A stretch of 62,325 nucleotides of DNA from Oscillospiraceae bacterium (GTDB taxonomy: Bacteria; Bacillota; Clostridia; Oscillospirales; Ruminococcaceae), in assembly GCA_030539275.1 (NCBI GenBank), contig JAUNSK010000023.1:1-62325 (forward strand), read 5' to 3'. This document shows, piece by piece, positions 1 to 9,074 of the stretch. The notes below the pieces were generated by a model. It was not told where the DNA came from, made no database searches, and was given only the letters and a program-made list of their open reading frames with translations. Every line of letters starts with the position of its first letter. Within the stretch, counting starts at the first letter, position 1. The position numbers and the translations under genes were made by a program.

Positions 1-41
1 TGCCTGTCTTTCAAGTTGTTCTCTCGTCCGACAGCTTTATT

Positions 42-70
42 ATTCTATCACATAGTTCTTACAATGTCAA
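42..70 (-). promoter_or_regulatory. Strong outward-facing promoter (stable-RNA type)
   Basis: Read on the minus strand there is a perfect -35 TTGACA (65-70), a 17-nt spacer and -10 TAGAAT (42-47). Transcription would leave the window on the left, away from the alarmone synthetase gene. A consensus -35 and a leader of about 40 nt with no start codon before the window edge suit an rRNA or tRNA operon, but the transcribed gene lies outside the window, so that part is inference. Confidence 0.6.
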
Positions 71-112
71 CCCTTTTTCTTTATTTTTTTTATTTTTCTT
101 AGGTTCACATTC

Positions 113-140
113 TTTTAACACTTTTATTGTACAATATAAT
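113..140 (+). promoter_or_regulatory. Promoter of the alarmone synthetase gene, with palindrome
   Basis: A -10 TATAAT lies at 135-140, 27 nt before the start codon; the -35 (about 113-118) is poor. A perfect 12-bp palindrome TATTGTACAATA (125-136) overlaps the -10 and could be an operator. The ribosome binding site AAAGGAG is at 153-159. Confidence 0.45.
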
Positions 141-166
141 ATATGTAAAGCAAAAGGAGTGTTCAA

Positions 167-838
167 ATGGACTTTGATCTTTCTATTATTAACAGTCATA
201 ATCCGTACAATATTGACGTAGAAAAATTTATAGAGCAATTTTACGGATTCATTCAGCTTAATCACCTTTATGACTCGGCAATACGACAGGTTGAAACTAA
301 ACTTGAAATCATAGACAACGAATTTCAGTCAACATTTCAGAGAAACCCTATACATAACGTTCAGAGCCGTCTCAAATCCCCCCAGAGCATTGCACAGAAA
401 CTGCAGAACAAAGGAATTCCGATAACAGCAAATGCAATTATTGAGCATCTGCATGATATAGCAGGCGTCAGAGTCATATGTCATTATATCGACGATATTT
501 ATGCTGTTGCCCATTATCTTTCACTGCACGATGATATTACGCTTCTTAACCGAAAGGATTATATCAAGCATCCTAAGCCAAACGGATACAGAAGCCTGCA
601 TCTTATTATAACAGTTCCGGTTTACCTTTCTACAGGCAAAAAAATTGTACCTGTAGAAATACAGATACGTACGATAGCAATGGATTTCTGGGCCAGCCTT
701 GAACATCAGCTGCACTATAAAAGTGATAATGAAGTATCTGATGAACTCGCACAGCAGCTTAAGGTATGTGCAGAAACAATAAATGATACAGATCTGAAAA
801 TGCAGTCCATATATCACAGGCTAAATAAAATGGACTAA
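167..838 (+). CDS. Small alarmone synthetase (RelA/SpoT synthetase domain, YjbM/RelQ-like)
   Basis: Cytosolic enzyme expected to transfer pyrophosphate from ATP to GDP/GTP, giving (p)ppGpp. At 223 aa it contains only the RelA/SpoT synthetase fold: no N-terminal HD hydrolase and no C-terminal TGS/ACT regulatory region, the size of RelQ/YjbM-type SAS proteins. Family motifs seen are RLKSPQSIAQKL (about 68-79), DIAGVRVIC (about 97-105), the GTP-contact segment KPNGYRSLH, the acidic VEIQIRT, and DFWASLEH. The ATG at 167 has AAAGGAG 7 nt upstream. It is a single gene ending in its own terminator, divergent from the stable-RNA-type promoter at 42-70. Synthetase function is well supported; the choice of RelQ over RelP subtype is less sure. 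Confidence 0.9.
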   Translation: MDFDLSIINSHNPYNIDVEKFIEQFYGFIQLNHLYDSAIRQVETKLEIIDNEFQSTFQRNPIHNVQSRLKSPQSIAQKLQNKGIPITANAIIEHLHDIAGVRVICHYIDDIYAVAHYLSLHDDITLLNRKDYIKHPKPNGYRSLHLIITVPVYLSTGKKIVPVEIQIRTIAMDFWASLEHQLHYKSDNEVSDELAQQLKVCAETINDTDLKMQSIYHRLNKMD

Positions 839-896
839 ACATAAATTGTCATTTGTCCGGACGATCCGGAATCTCAACTTATATATGTTATCTCTG

Positions 897-932
897 GCAC
901 TTATGCACTATCATTATGCATAAGTGCTTTTT
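897..932 (+). terminator. Rho-independent terminator after the alarmone synthetase
   Basis: Perfect 11-bp inverted repeat (897-907 with 917-927), 9-nt loop, followed by TTTTT (928-932). Confidence 0.85.
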
Positions 933-982
933 ATATTTACTATATAAAACTATCAAAAATCGCATTATTTGATTGATAACAG

Positions 983-1011
983 TTGAAATTTAACTATTTT
1001 ACTGCTATAAT
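983..1011 (+). promoter_or_regulatory. Promoter of the GH9 gene
   Basis: TTGAAA (983-988), 17-nt spacer, TATAAT (1006-1011). The -35 covers the first possible start of the longest open frame (TTG at 983), which rules out that start and supports initiation at 1085. The GH5 cellulase promoter at 38182-38210 has the same TTGAAA-17-TATAAT form. Confidence 0.7.
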
Positions 1012-1084
1012 ATTATTAGATTATTATGTATTAAAATTCAGATTTAATGTTGGAAAGTTTGTTATTTTGAAAGGAGAAATTAAT

Positions 1085-3439
1085 TTGAAGCTTGTAACCA
1101 GACGTTTGTTATCAGCTGCAACTGCAGTGTGCGTTACCCTTTCATGTACCGCAGCAGGAGCTCTTGACAAATCAAAATCTATCACCGGCACCGATACTGT
1201 ATCGGCAGAGTCCACATACAATTACGGTGAAGCACTCCAGAAATCAATGTTTTTCTATCAGGTTCAGCAGTCAGGGCCTATCGCTGAATGGAATGAGGTA
1301 TCATGGCGTGCTGACTGTATGACAAATGATTATGTTCCCGGAGGCTGGTTTGATGCCGGTGACCATCTGAAGTTTGCTCTAACTAATGCATATTCCGCTT
1401 CTCTTCTCGGCTGGGGTCTTCTCGAATATGAGAAAGGCGTTAAAAGTGTAGATGAGATCGAGGAATACAAAAACAATCTCTCATGGGCACTTGATTATCT
1501 GGTAAACTGTGACCTTGGCGATGAGATTGTCTACATGATAGGTGAAGGAAGCTTTGACCACGTATGGTGGGGTTCATGTGAAGTATATATGGACAAATAT
1601 GAACTTATGACAGGAAATACCGAGCGTCCTTATTACACATGCAACGACAGCTGTATTGAAGGACAGATGGCTGCAGCTCTTGCAGTAGGCTATCTTTGCT
1701 TTAAAGACTCTGATCCTGCAAAAGCTGCCGAGTACTTAAAACATGCTGAAGCATGCTTTACCAGAGCAGACAAGAACCGCTCTATAGGCAATGATGATGC
1801 AGAACATGCTTATTACAAGCCGTCAAGTTTTTATGATGACCTCTTCTATGCTGCTAACTGGATGTACAGAGCAACAGGAGATCAGAAATATCTTGATCTT
1901 TGTAAAACAGATTACATACCTAACCTGGGTCTTGAAGAACAGTCAACAGAACTCAAGTATACATGGGGATGCTGCTGGGATGATATGCAGCAGCCTGGTA
2001 CTCTTCTTTATGCACTCAATACAGGCGACGACACATGGAAAGAACAGTTCAGAAAACATCTTGAATACTGGACAACCGGTTACGGTGGAAAACAGATCAA
2101 GCATACACCGGACGGTCTTGCATGGCTGTTCAACTGGGGTGCTCTCAGACATGCAACTGCTACTGCATTCTTAGCATATGTAGCTACAGATGAACTGTTT
2201 GCTGACGATGCAGATGCTGTGAAGAAATACACAGACTTTGCTGATTCAACAATGAACTACTGCTTTGGTGACAACGCTGATAACAGAAGCTATGTAATAG
2301 GTATGGGTGAAAATTATCCACAGGCATGGCATCACAGAACATCAAGCGGTGCATGGAATGACAAGTGGAGCAATATAGGTCAGACAACCGGTGAAGACGC
2401 AAAACCGCATGCACATACACTTTACGGTGCTCTTGTAGGCGGTCCTGATCTTGACGGCAAGTATGATGACCACACTGCTTCCTACCAGTACACAGAGGTT
2501 GCTATTGACTATAACGCAGGTTATACCGCAGCACTTTGTGCAATGATCGAAAAATACGGCGGAACTTCAGATCCTGCATTCCCTCCTGTTGAAAAGCCAA
2601 AGTGGGATGAATTCTATATGGAAGCCTGCATCAATCAGGCAAGCGGAAGTTATGCTGAACTTAAGGTCCTCGCTACAAACCATTCAGCTTGGCCGGCAAG
2701 AACTATCAAGGATCTCTCCTATAATTACTATATGGATTTCACAGAGCTTTTTGATGCAGGTCTTACAGTAGACGATGTAAGCGTCAGAATAGGATACGAT
2801 GAATGGCCTGGCAACTGCACGATTTCGAAGCCGATACAGTATTCAGGCAATATTTACTACGTAAAGATCTCTTATGTTGACGGTACAAAGATCATGCCTA
2901 CAGGTCAGTCTGAACACCAGGGAGAGATTCAGTTCAGAGTATCAGTACCAGACAACAATCCTGTTTGGGATTCAGAAAATGACTATTCATTTGCAGGTCT
3001 TGCAAAACAGGATCTTGCTATAACTGACAAGATCACAATGTATGACGGTGATACACTTATCTGGGGTACAGAACCGGACGGAAGCACTCCTTCAGTTACA
3101 ACAACAGCTGCAACAACTACAACTGCAACAACCACTACTTCAGCAACTACAACGACTGTTTCTACAACACCTGTTACCACAACTTCTGTAACACAGCCAA
3201 CAACAGTTACAACTGAAGTATATGATATAATGTATGGTGATCTCAACGGTGACAGAGTTGTCGAAATGACAGATCTTACAGCACTCAGTCTTCATCTCAT
3301 AGGTGATGTTAAACTTACAGGAAATAATCTCCTTGCAGCCGATGTAACATATGATACGCAGGTAAATCTGGCTGATCTTTCATTCCTTAAACAGTATATC
3401 CTCAAGGAAGCAGTAATTCTTGGCCCTCAGCCAAAGTAA
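1085..3439 (+). CDS. Cellulosomal endoglucanase: GH9 - CBM3c - dockerin
   Basis: Secreted beta-1,4-glucanase acting on cellulose. Start: TTG at 1085, 8 nt after AAGGAG (1071-1076), giving 784 aa beginning MKLVTRRLLSAATAVCVTL, a signal peptide. The GH9 catalytic module spans about residues 45-490: GGWFDAGDHLKF carries the catalytic Asp pair (D90, D93), HHRTSSGAW is the conserved His/Arg region, and YTEVAIDYNAGYTAAL carries the acid Glu (E471). A family 3c cellulose-binding module follows (about 505-660), the 'theme B' GH9-CBM3c order typical of processive endoglucanases. A Thr-rich linker (3098-3222) leads to a dockerin with two calcium loops (DLNGDRVVEMTD, DVTYDTQVNLAD), ending LGPQPK. It should be secreted and docked onto a scaffoldin cohesin; no scaffoldin is in the window. 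Confidence 0.93.
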   Translation: MKLVTRRLLSAATAVCVTLSCTAAGALDKSKSITGTDTVSAESTYNYGEALQKSMFFYQVQQSGPIAEWNEVSWRADCMTNDYVPGGWFDAGDHLKFALTNAYSASLLGWGLLEYEKGVKSVDEIEEYKNNLSWALDYLVNCDLGDEIVYMIGEGSFDHVWWGSCEVYMDKYELMTGNTERPYYTCNDSCIEGQMAAALAVGYLCFKDSDPAKAAEYLKHAEACFTRADKNRSIGNDDAEHAYYKPSSFYDDLFYAANWMYRATGDQKYLDLCKTDYIPNLGLEEQSTELKYTWGCCWDDMQQPGTLLYALNTGDDTWKEQFRKHLEYWTTGYGGKQIKHTPDGLAWLFNWGALRHATATAFLAYVATDELFADDADAVKKYTDFADSTMNYCFGDNADNRSYVIGMGENYPQAWHHRTSSGAWNDKWSNIGQTTGEDAKPHAHTLYGALVGGPDLDGKYDDHTASYQYTEVAIDYNAGYTAALCAMIEKYGGTSDPAFPPVEKPKWDEFYMEACINQASGSYAELKVLATNHSAWPARTIKDLSYNYYMDFTELFDAGLTVDDVSVRIGYDEWPGNCTISKPIQYSGNIYYVKISYVDGTKIMPTGQSEHQGEIQFRVSVPDNNPVWDSENDYSFAGLAKQDLAITDKITMYDGDTLIWGTEPDGSTPSVTTTAATTTTATTTTSATTTTVSTTPVTTTSVTQPTTVTTEVYDIMYGDLNGDRVVEMTDLTALSLHLIGDVKLTGNNLLAADVTYDTQVNLADLSFLKQYILKEAVILGPQPK

Positions 3440-3464
3440 CATATAACTTTAATACAATTAATAA

Positions 3465-3510
3465 AAACCGGCTTAAATCAGATCATAACTGATCTGATTT
3501 AAGCCGGTTT
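3465..3510. terminator. Bidirectional terminator between GH9 and cls
   Basis: Perfect 20-bp inverted repeat (3465-3484 with 3491-3510), 6-nt loop, A-tract on the left and T-rich tail on the right; it serves both convergent genes. Confidence 0.9.
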
Positions 3511-3515
3511 GTTAT

Positions 3516-5054
3516 TTACAGCAGAGGTCCGAGTGTCCTCAGAAAACCGTTTACTATCTTCTTTCCTGCTGATATTCTGCTTAAATACTCATCATCTATC
3601 ATAGTACATTTTGAAAGAGTGTCCATAAAATCATTTTTTATATCACTTATACATGAAGTGTTATACATATACGTTGCACATTCAAAATGGAGATACAAGC
3701 TTCTGTAATCCAGGTTTATTGTACCTACCACAGCGGTATTGTCGTCTGATACAAAACTCTTGGCATGAATAAATCCAGGTGTATATTCATATATTTTTAT
3801 TCCCAGATTTATAAGTTCCTTATAATATGACTGTGCTATACAGTGTACATACCATTTATCCGGTATTCCCGGAACTATTATTTTAATATCAACACCGCTC
3901 TTTGCCGCAAATCCCAGAGCGACCATCATCTCATTGTCGAGAATAAGATACGGAGTAGTTATGTATACATATTTTCTCGCTTTATTGATTATATCCATAT
4001 ATACGAGTTCACCGACATTTTCACCATCAACCGGTATATCTCCGTACGGCATTACATATCCGTCGCTTAAAAAATCACCCGGATGATTTTTATGAGGAGC
4101 AAAAACACTGTAATCCTCTTTTATCCTATACTCTGACAACCCCCACATCTGCAGGAACATTATTGTAAAACTCCAAACGGCCTCACCATGCAGCATTACA
4201 GCCGTATCCTTCCAGTAGCCAAAACGTTCTTTTATGTTGGCATACTCGTCACCGATATTAATTCCACCGTTAAATCCTGTATGTCCGTCAATGACCATGA
4301 TCTTTCTGTGGTCTCTGTTATTCTGGGTCGATGAAAGAAGCGGTTTGAAGGAATTGAAAACACGGCACTTGATGCCAAACCGTCTTAGTTTCTTGTCGTA
4401 ATCGTCCGGCATCAACATCTGAGTTCCCATACCGTCATACAGAACGCGGACATCGACACCTGCTTTTACTTTTTCCTTGAGTATCTCAAGTATTTCACTC
4501 CATATCTTACCGTCGTCTATTATAAAGTACTCCATGAAAATGAAATGCTTTGCCCGGCGCAGCTGTGCCTTGACCTGTTCAAACTTCTCTTCACCGCACC
4601 TGAAATATGTTACCGTGGTATTTCGGTATATAGGAAAACCGCCCTTATTGTTCATATATCCTGCCAGATTTCTTACATACACATTTTCTTTTTCAAGCTC
4701 ATCCGTTATTGAATAATTCTGTTTAAGATAGTCTCTTGTATCACTTACCCTTTTAAGAGTTGCAAGCTTGAATACCTTTGTGCTTGTCTGCATACTATAG
4801 ACAAGATATACTATACCTCCGAAAATCGGAAGAGTCAGCGTCGGAATTATCCAGGCTATCTTATATGCCGGATTTGTACTTTTATTAAGAATTACATATA
4901 CTACTATTATACTCAGCAAAGTAAAAAGTGCATATACCCAGGCAAAGTGCTCACTAAGTCTCAGTACCGCAGCTATTATTGTAAATACCTGAACAAGCAA
5001 AATCAGAATGATCAGCATTTTCCGGCTGAATACAAAACGAATAAACTTTCTCAT
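3516..5054 (-). CDS. cls: Cardiolipin synthase (phospholipase D superfamily)
   Basis: Membrane enzyme condensing two phosphatidylglycerols into cardiolipin plus glycerol. At 512 aa it has the usual length. Two hydrophobic segments at the N-terminus (about 10-65) anchor it, followed by the PLDc_N region and two HKD catalytic motifs: DHRKIMVIDGHTGFNGGINI and IHAKSFVSDDNTAVVGTINL. The ATG follows an AAGAGAGG Shine-Dalgarno. It is the last gene of a probable nfeD-SPFH-cls transcription unit; a 9-bp hairpin lies in the 74-nt gap upstream. Co-transcription with an SPFH membrane-scaffold protein would fit a role in membrane microdomains (inference). Confidence 0.93.
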   Translation of the reverse strand: MRKFIRFVFSRKMLIILILLVQVFTIIAAVLRLSEHFAWVYALFTLLSIIVVYVILNKSTNPAYKIAWIIPTLTLPIFGGIVYLVYSMQTSTKVFKLATLKRVSDTRDYLKQNYSITDELEKENVYVRNLAGYMNNKGGFPIYRNTTVTYFRCGEEKFEQVKAQLRRAKHFIFMEYFIIDDGKIWSEILEILKEKVKAGVDVRVLYDGMGTQMLMPDDYDKKLRRFGIKCRVFNSFKPLLSSTQNNRDHRKIMVIDGHTGFNGGINIGDEYANIKERFGYWKDTAVMLHGEAVWSFTIMFLQMWGLSEYRIKEDYSVFAPHKNHPGDFLSDGYVMPYGDIPVDGENVGELVYMDIINKARKYVYITTPYLILDNEMMVALGFAAKSGVDIKIIVPGIPDKWYVHCIAQSYYKELINLGIKIYEYTPGFIHAKSFVSDDNTAVVGTINLDYRSLYLHFECATYMYNTSCISDIKNDFMDTLSKCTMIDDEYLSRISAGKKIVNGFLRTLGPLL

Positions 5055-5082
5055 TTCTGCCTCTCTTTAACCATAACTAATA

Positions 5083-5116
5083 TGAGCTGTCATCACTTAA
5101 AGGTTCCGACAGCTCA
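5083..5116. other. Intergenic hairpin between SPFH gene and cls
   Basis: A 9-bp inverted repeat (5083-5091 with 5108-5116) with a 16-nt loop. There is no clear T-run on the minus side, so it is more likely a processing or partial-attenuation structure than a full terminator. Confidence 0.35.
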
Positions 5117-5128
5117 GTGTTAAATATG

Positions 5129-6097
5129 TTAATTATTTTTCTTGTCATCCACTATGATTTCCTTGATACTGGAGGCAAGACCTGCAATATTCTGTATCTG
5201 ACTAGGAATAATAATCTTGGTTGCTTTTCCGTCTGCCGCTTTTGCAAAAGCTTCAAGTGACTTAAGCGCTATAACATTCTGTGCCGGTGATGCTTCATTA
5301 AGCTTTACAATACTTTCAGCGTATGCCTGCTGAACCATCTCTATTGACTGTGCCTCACCTTCAGCCTCACGTATCTTCTGTTCCTTGACGGCCTCAGCTC
5401 TGAGTATCAGAGATTCTTTTTCAGCCTGTGCTCTCAGGATTGCTGACTCTTTTTCAGCTTCAGCTCTGAGAATTGCGGATTCTTTTTCACCTTCGGCAAC
5501 GAGAACCTGTGATTTCTTTTCACCTTCAGCCTGAAGGATCTTTTCACGTCTTTCACGCTCAGCCTTCATCTGTTTTTCCATTGCATCCTGGATCTCTCTG
5601 GGCGGAAGAATGTTTTTAAGCTCAACTCTGTTTACCTTTATACCCCATCGGTCTGTTGCCTGATCAAGTGTTGCCGTGATCTTTGTATTGATCACATCTC
5701 TTGAAGTAAGTGTTGCGTCAAGTTCCATATCACCGATTATGTTACGAAGTGTTGTAGCTGTAAGATTTTCTATAGCTGACATTGGTCTTTCAACACCATA
5801 TGTGTACTGTTTTGCATCCGTGATCTGAAAAAATACTACGGTATCTATCTGCATCGTTACATTATCCTTAGTGATAACTGCCTGAGGCTTGAAATCAACT
5901 ACCTGTTCTTTTACAGATACTTTCTTTGCTATTCTGTCAAGGAAAGGGATCAGCATATGCGGTCCTGTACTCCATGCAGAAAAAAACGCGCCAAGACGTT
6001 CCACAACATAAATCTGTGCCTGAGGTACAATATTAATATTTGAAACAACAACCAGCAAGATAAAAACAATCAGACCTAAAATCAAATACTTTCCCAT
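5129..6097 (-). CDS. SPFH/Band 7 membrane protein (stomatin/QmcA-like)
   Basis: Single N-terminal membrane segment (ILGLIVFILLVVVSNINIV) followed by a Band 7 domain (about 25-190; IVPQAQIYVVERLG is the typical entry) and a long heptad-like coiled coil rich in repeated A/E/K units (EKESAILRAEA, about 190-255). At 322 aa it matches QmcA/stomatin homologues, which form oligomeric cages in the membrane and modulate proteases. The start has AAGGAGG 5 nt upstream. The NfeD gene lies 10 nt upstream; stomatin-NfeD pairing is a widely conserved operon, and the partners are thought to act together in the envelope. No protease motif is present. Confidence 0.9.
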   Translation of the reverse strand: MGKYLILGLIVFILLVVVSNINIVPQAQIYVVERLGAFFSAWSTGPHMLIPFLDRIAKKVSVKEQVVDFKPQAVITKDNVTMQIDTVVFFQITDAKQYTYGVERPMSAIENLTATTLRNIIGDMELDATLTSRDVINTKITATLDQATDRWGIKVNRVELKNILPPREIQDAMEKQMKAERERREKILQAEGEKKSQVLVAEGEKESAILRAEAEKESAILRAQAEKESLILRAEAVKEQKIREAEGEAQSIEMVQQAYAESIVKLNEASPAQNVIALKSLEAFAKAADGKATKIIIPSQIQNIAGLASSIKEIIVDDKKNN

Positions 6098-6107
6098 AAT
6101 ATCCTCC

Positions 6108-6548
6108 TTAAGATTTCATTTCTTCTTTTACAACAGTAAGACATGTTCCGGATATAGACTTAATCTTAACTGTCTCACCGTCATTAATAACGCAGCTGTC
6201 AGCGGCAACAGCATTCCAGTCTACTCCGTTGAGCCTTACACGGCCCGTTTTGCGGACAGGATCAACTGTCTCGATAACAATTGCATCGCTGCCGATATCC
6301 AGTTCGGCGTTTGTCGGTACTGCCGGCCTCCTGAGCTTCAGAAAAACCGGTCTTGTGAATGCAAGCAGAACAGTTGATACAACAGCGAATATTGCAAACT
6401 GCCACCAGAACGAAAGAAAGAAAGCTGCAATAAATGCTGCCCATGCACCAACAGCAAACCATGCAGAAACAAACTGCTGTGTTGCAAGTTCTGCCACGAC
6501 CATAATTACGAACAATACTGCCCAGATAATTAACTCCATCGGCACCAT
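6108..6548 (-). CDS. NfeD-family membrane protein (partner of SPFH protein)
   Basis: Short NfeD type (NfeD1b): about four hydrophobic segments in the first 75 residues (MELIIWAVLFVIMVVAEL; FVSAWFAVGAWAAFIAAFF; WWQFAIFAVVSTVLLAF) followed by a C-terminal OB-fold region (VRKTGRVRLNGVDWNAVA ... VKIKSISGTCLTV). I place the start at ATG 6548 (146 aa) because GAGGGAGGGG lies just upstream; an upstream ATG at 6605 would add 19 residues but lacks a ribosome binding site. It lacks the ClpP-like serine protease domain of long NfeD proteins. It sits directly before the SPFH gene. Confidence 0.85.
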   Translation of the reverse strand: MVPMELIIWAVLFVIMVVAELATQQFVSAWFAVGAWAAFIAAFFLSFWWQFAIFAVVSTVLLAFTRPVFLKLRRPAVPTNAELDIGSDAIVIETVDPVRKTGRVRLNGVDWNAVAADSCVINDGETVKIKSISGTCLTVVKEEMKS

Positions 6549-6595
6549 AAAAACCCCTCCCTCTGTGAATATTCCTACCGATATCGCCTGTAGAT

Positions 6596-6624
6596 ATTTT
6601 AACATATTGACTGAAAAAATACAA
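6596..6624 (-). promoter_or_regulatory. Promoter of the nfeD-SPFH-(cls) unit
   Basis: On the minus strand: TTGTAT (6619-6624), 17-nt spacer, TAAAAT (6596-6601), about 40 nt before the predicted start codon. Confidence 0.5.
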
Positions 6625-6679
6625 GATTAAATGATGCCGATATGTGTTTTTTTTATAAAAAATTATATTATATATATTA

Positions 6680-6708
6680 TTGATTTTTTGCGGTAAATAT
6701 GATAGAAT
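6680..6708 (+). promoter_or_regulatory. Promoter of the polyamine operon
   Basis: TTGATT (6680-6685), 17-nt spacer, TAGAAT (6703-6708). It gives a leader of about 58 nt before the speD start at 6773; no riboswitch-like structure is apparent. Confidence 0.6.
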
Positions 6709-6772
6709 GAAGTGGATAAATTTTAATAGCCTGACTTACGTTTGATTATCTTTTATGAAAGGTCGTGGCAGC

Positions 6773-7567
6773 TTGGATAATAAAATTTCCTTGTATGGTT
6801 TCAATAACCTTACAAAAACCCTTAGTTTCAATATTTACGATGTCTGTTATGCAAAAACCGAACGTGAACAGACTGATTATATACGATATATCGATGAACA
6901 GTATAACTCAGAACGACTAACAAAGATCCTTTGCAATGTTACAGAAACTATAGGTGCTACAGTACTTAACATTTCCAAACAGGACTATGATCCTCAGGGT
7001 GCGTCAGTTAATGTGCTGATTTCAGAAGGACGTGTTCCCCCTGAACATATTGATCTGTCATGCAATCAGGGCAACATTCCCAGAGAAACTGTACATGCCC
7101 ATCTTGATAAAAGTCACCTTACAGTTCACACATTTCCGGAATCACATCCTGACAATGCCATCTCAACTTTCAGAGTTGACATTGATGTATCTACCTGCGG
7201 AGAAATTTCTCCGCTTAATGCACTGGATTACCTCATTGAAAGCTTTGATTCGGATATAATAATAATTGACTACCGTATACGAGGCTTTACAAGAGATGTA
7301 CACGGCAAAAAATATTTCATTGATCATGATATTAAGTCCATTCAGGATTATATTGATGAAAAAACCCTTCAGAAATACGATGCAATAGATGTAAATGTAT
7401 ATCAGTCAAATATTTTCCACACAAAAATGCTTATCAAAGAACTTCAGCTGCAGAATTATCTTTTCAATACTGATGTTTATGAACTTCCTCCGAAACAGAG
7501 GCTGGACATTTCAAATAAACTCAGACAGGAAATGATAGAGATATTCAGCGGCATAAATATTTACTGA
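6773..7567 (+). CDS. speD: S-adenosylmethionine decarboxylase proenzyme (E. coli SpeD type)
   Basis: Pyruvoyl-dependent decarboxylase producing decarboxylated SAM, the aminopropyl donor. The product (264 aa from the preferred start) matches the long E. coli-type family, with [19 protein letters not shown] at the N-terminus. Autocleavage should occur at the Lys-Ser pair in [13 protein letters not shown] (S114 becomes the pyruvoyl group); cf. K111/S112 in E. coli. Start choice: TTG 6773 follows AAAGG at 6758-6762 and makes the N-terminus align closely with the E. coli protein; an ATG at 6755 would add six residues (MKGRGS) and has no ribosome binding site. It is the first gene of a six-gene polyamine operon, 31 nt before the decarboxylase gene. 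Confidence 0.93.
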   Translation: MDNKISLYGFNNLTKTLSFNIYDVCYAKTEREQTDYIRYIDEQYNSERLTKILCNVTETIGATVLNISKQDYDPQGASVNVLISEGRVPPEHIDLSCNQGNIPRETVHAHLDKSHLTVHTFPESHPDNAISTFRVDIDVSTCGEISPLNALDYLIESFDSDIIIIDYRIRGFTRDVHGKKYFIDHDIKSIQDYIDEKTLQKYDAIDVNVYQSNIFHTKMLIKELQLQNYLFNTDVYELPPKQRLDISNKLRQEMIEIFSGINIY

Positions 7568-7598
7568 AAAATTCATAAAACAGGAGGCCATTTAAAAA

Positions 7599-9047
7599 AT
7601 GCCGCTTAACCAGAACTATGCTCCGCTTTATGAAGCAATGAGAAACTTCCGCATCAACAGAGTTGTCCCCTTTGACGTGCCAGGTCACAAAGGCGGAAGA
7701 GGAAATCAGGAACTTACTGATTTTCTTGGGATCAACTGTATGAAAGCTGACGTAAATTCTATGAAACCGCTTGACAACCTCTGTCACCCGGTTTCAGTTA
7801 TAAAAGAAGCACAGGCGCTTGCAGCCGAAGCATTCGGCGCAAAAAATTCCTTTTTTATTGTCAACGGCACTACCGGATCGGTTCAAGCAATGATAATGTC
7901 CGTATGCAAGGAAAACGATAAGCTTATCATGCCGAGAAATGTACACAGAAGTGCGATCAACGCACTGGTTGTAAACGGTGCAGTTCCTGTATATGTAAAT
8001 CCCGGTGTCAACAAAGAGCTTGGAATTCCTCTGGGAATGAGTGTAGCTGATGTTGAAAAAGCCATTAAGGAAAATCCTGATGCCAAAGCAGTTCTTATTA
8101 ATAATCCCACTTACTATGGTGTGTGCTCTGATCTGAAAGCAATCGTTGAACTTGCCCATAAACACAATATGATGGCACTTGTTGACGAAGCTCACGGGAC
8201 ACACTTTTATTTTGGAGAAAATATGCCGGCGAGCGCAATGAGTGTCGGCGCAGACATGGCTGCTGTAAGCATGCACAAATCAGGCGGATCCCTGACACAG
8301 AGTTCAATCCTCCTTCTCGGAGACTCTGTCAATGCAGACTATGTCCGTCAGGTTATCAATCTTACACAGACCACAAGCGGTTCATATCTGCTTATGTCAT
8401 CGCTTGATATTGCCCGTAAAAACCTTGCGATGAACGGCAGACAGATATTCAGCAAGGCAGTTGAGTATGCACAGTACGCAAGAAATGAGATCAATAAAAT
8501 AGGCGGCTATTATGCTTTCGGATCTGAACTTAAGGATAATGATGCATTTTTTGATTTTGATAAGACAAAATTATCAGTCAATACTATTAATATTGGTCTT
8601 GCCGGAATCGAAGTATATGACCTGCTGCGTGATGAATACAATATCCAGATCGAATTCGGTGATATCGGAAACATTCTTGCCTATATCTCAGCCGGTGACA
8701 GATCTCTTGAAATAGAGCGTCTTATCTCAGCTCTGAGCGAGATCAAACGCAGATATTCAAAAGACAGATCCGGAATGTTTGATCATGAATATATCAATCC
8801 GCAGGTTGTCCTTTCACCTAAGAAAGCATTCTTTTCTGACAAAACAACTACAGCACTTGATAAATGTTCAGATATGATATGCGGTGAATTTGTAATGTGT
8901 TATCCTCCGGGCATACCGATACTTGCACCAGGTGAGAGAATTACCAGGGAAATAATTGACTATATAAACTATGCTAAGGATAAAGGCTGTTTTCTGACCG
9001 GTACACAGGATATGTCTGTTACTTCACTTCAGACAGTAAATATATAA
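7599..9047 (+). CDS. speA: Biosynthetic arginine decarboxylase (PLP fold type I, B. subtilis SpeA-like)
   Basis: Orn/Lys/Arg decarboxylase of the short, aspartate-aminotransferase-fold type (482 aa). VPFDVPGHKGG at the N-terminus, VNGTTGSVQAMI (PLP phosphate region), DEAHGTHF and the PLP lysine in SMHKSGGSLTQ (K227) are visible. The family includes arginine, lysine and ornithine decarboxylases; arginine is preferred here because agmatinase is encoded two genes downstream, giving arginine to agmatine to putrescine. AGGAGG precedes the ATG. Substrate specificity cannot be read from sequence alone. Confidence 0.88.
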   Translation: MPLNQNYAPLYEAMRNFRINRVVPFDVPGHKGGRGNQELTDFLGINCMKADVNSMKPLDNLCHPVSVIKEAQALAAEAFGAKNSFFIVNGTTGSVQAMIMSVCKENDKLIMPRNVHRSAINALVVNGAVPVYVNPGVNKELGIPLGMSVADVEKAIKENPDAKAVLINNPTYYGVCSDLKAIVELAHKHNMMALVDEAHGTHFYFGENMPASAMSVGADMAAVSMHKSGGSLTQSSILLLGDSVNADYVRQVINLTQTTSGSYLLMSSLDIARKNLAMNGRQIFSKAVEYAQYARNEINKIGGYYAFGSELKDNDAFFDFDKTKLSVNTINIGLAGIEVYDLLRDEYNIQIEFGDIGNILAYISAGDRSLEIERLISALSEIKRRYSKDRSGMFDHEYINPQVVLSPKKAFFSDKTTTALDKCSDMICGEFVMCYPPGIPILAPGERITREIIDYINYAKDKGCFLTGTQDMSVTSLQTVNI

Positions 9048-9074
9048 AAAACATATTTGATAAGGAGCGGTAAA

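Noticed and set aside
983-1084. N-terminal extension of the GH9 protein (34 residues) in the longest open frame
   Set aside because: The extension starts in the -35 box of the promoter and hides the signal peptide; TTG 1085 has a proper Shine-Dalgarno.
2983-3246. Antisense ORF rich in Val over the GH9 linker (and a similar one at 36236-36496 over the GH5 linker)
   Set aside because: Both are mirror images of poly-Thr codons and have no ribosome binding site.
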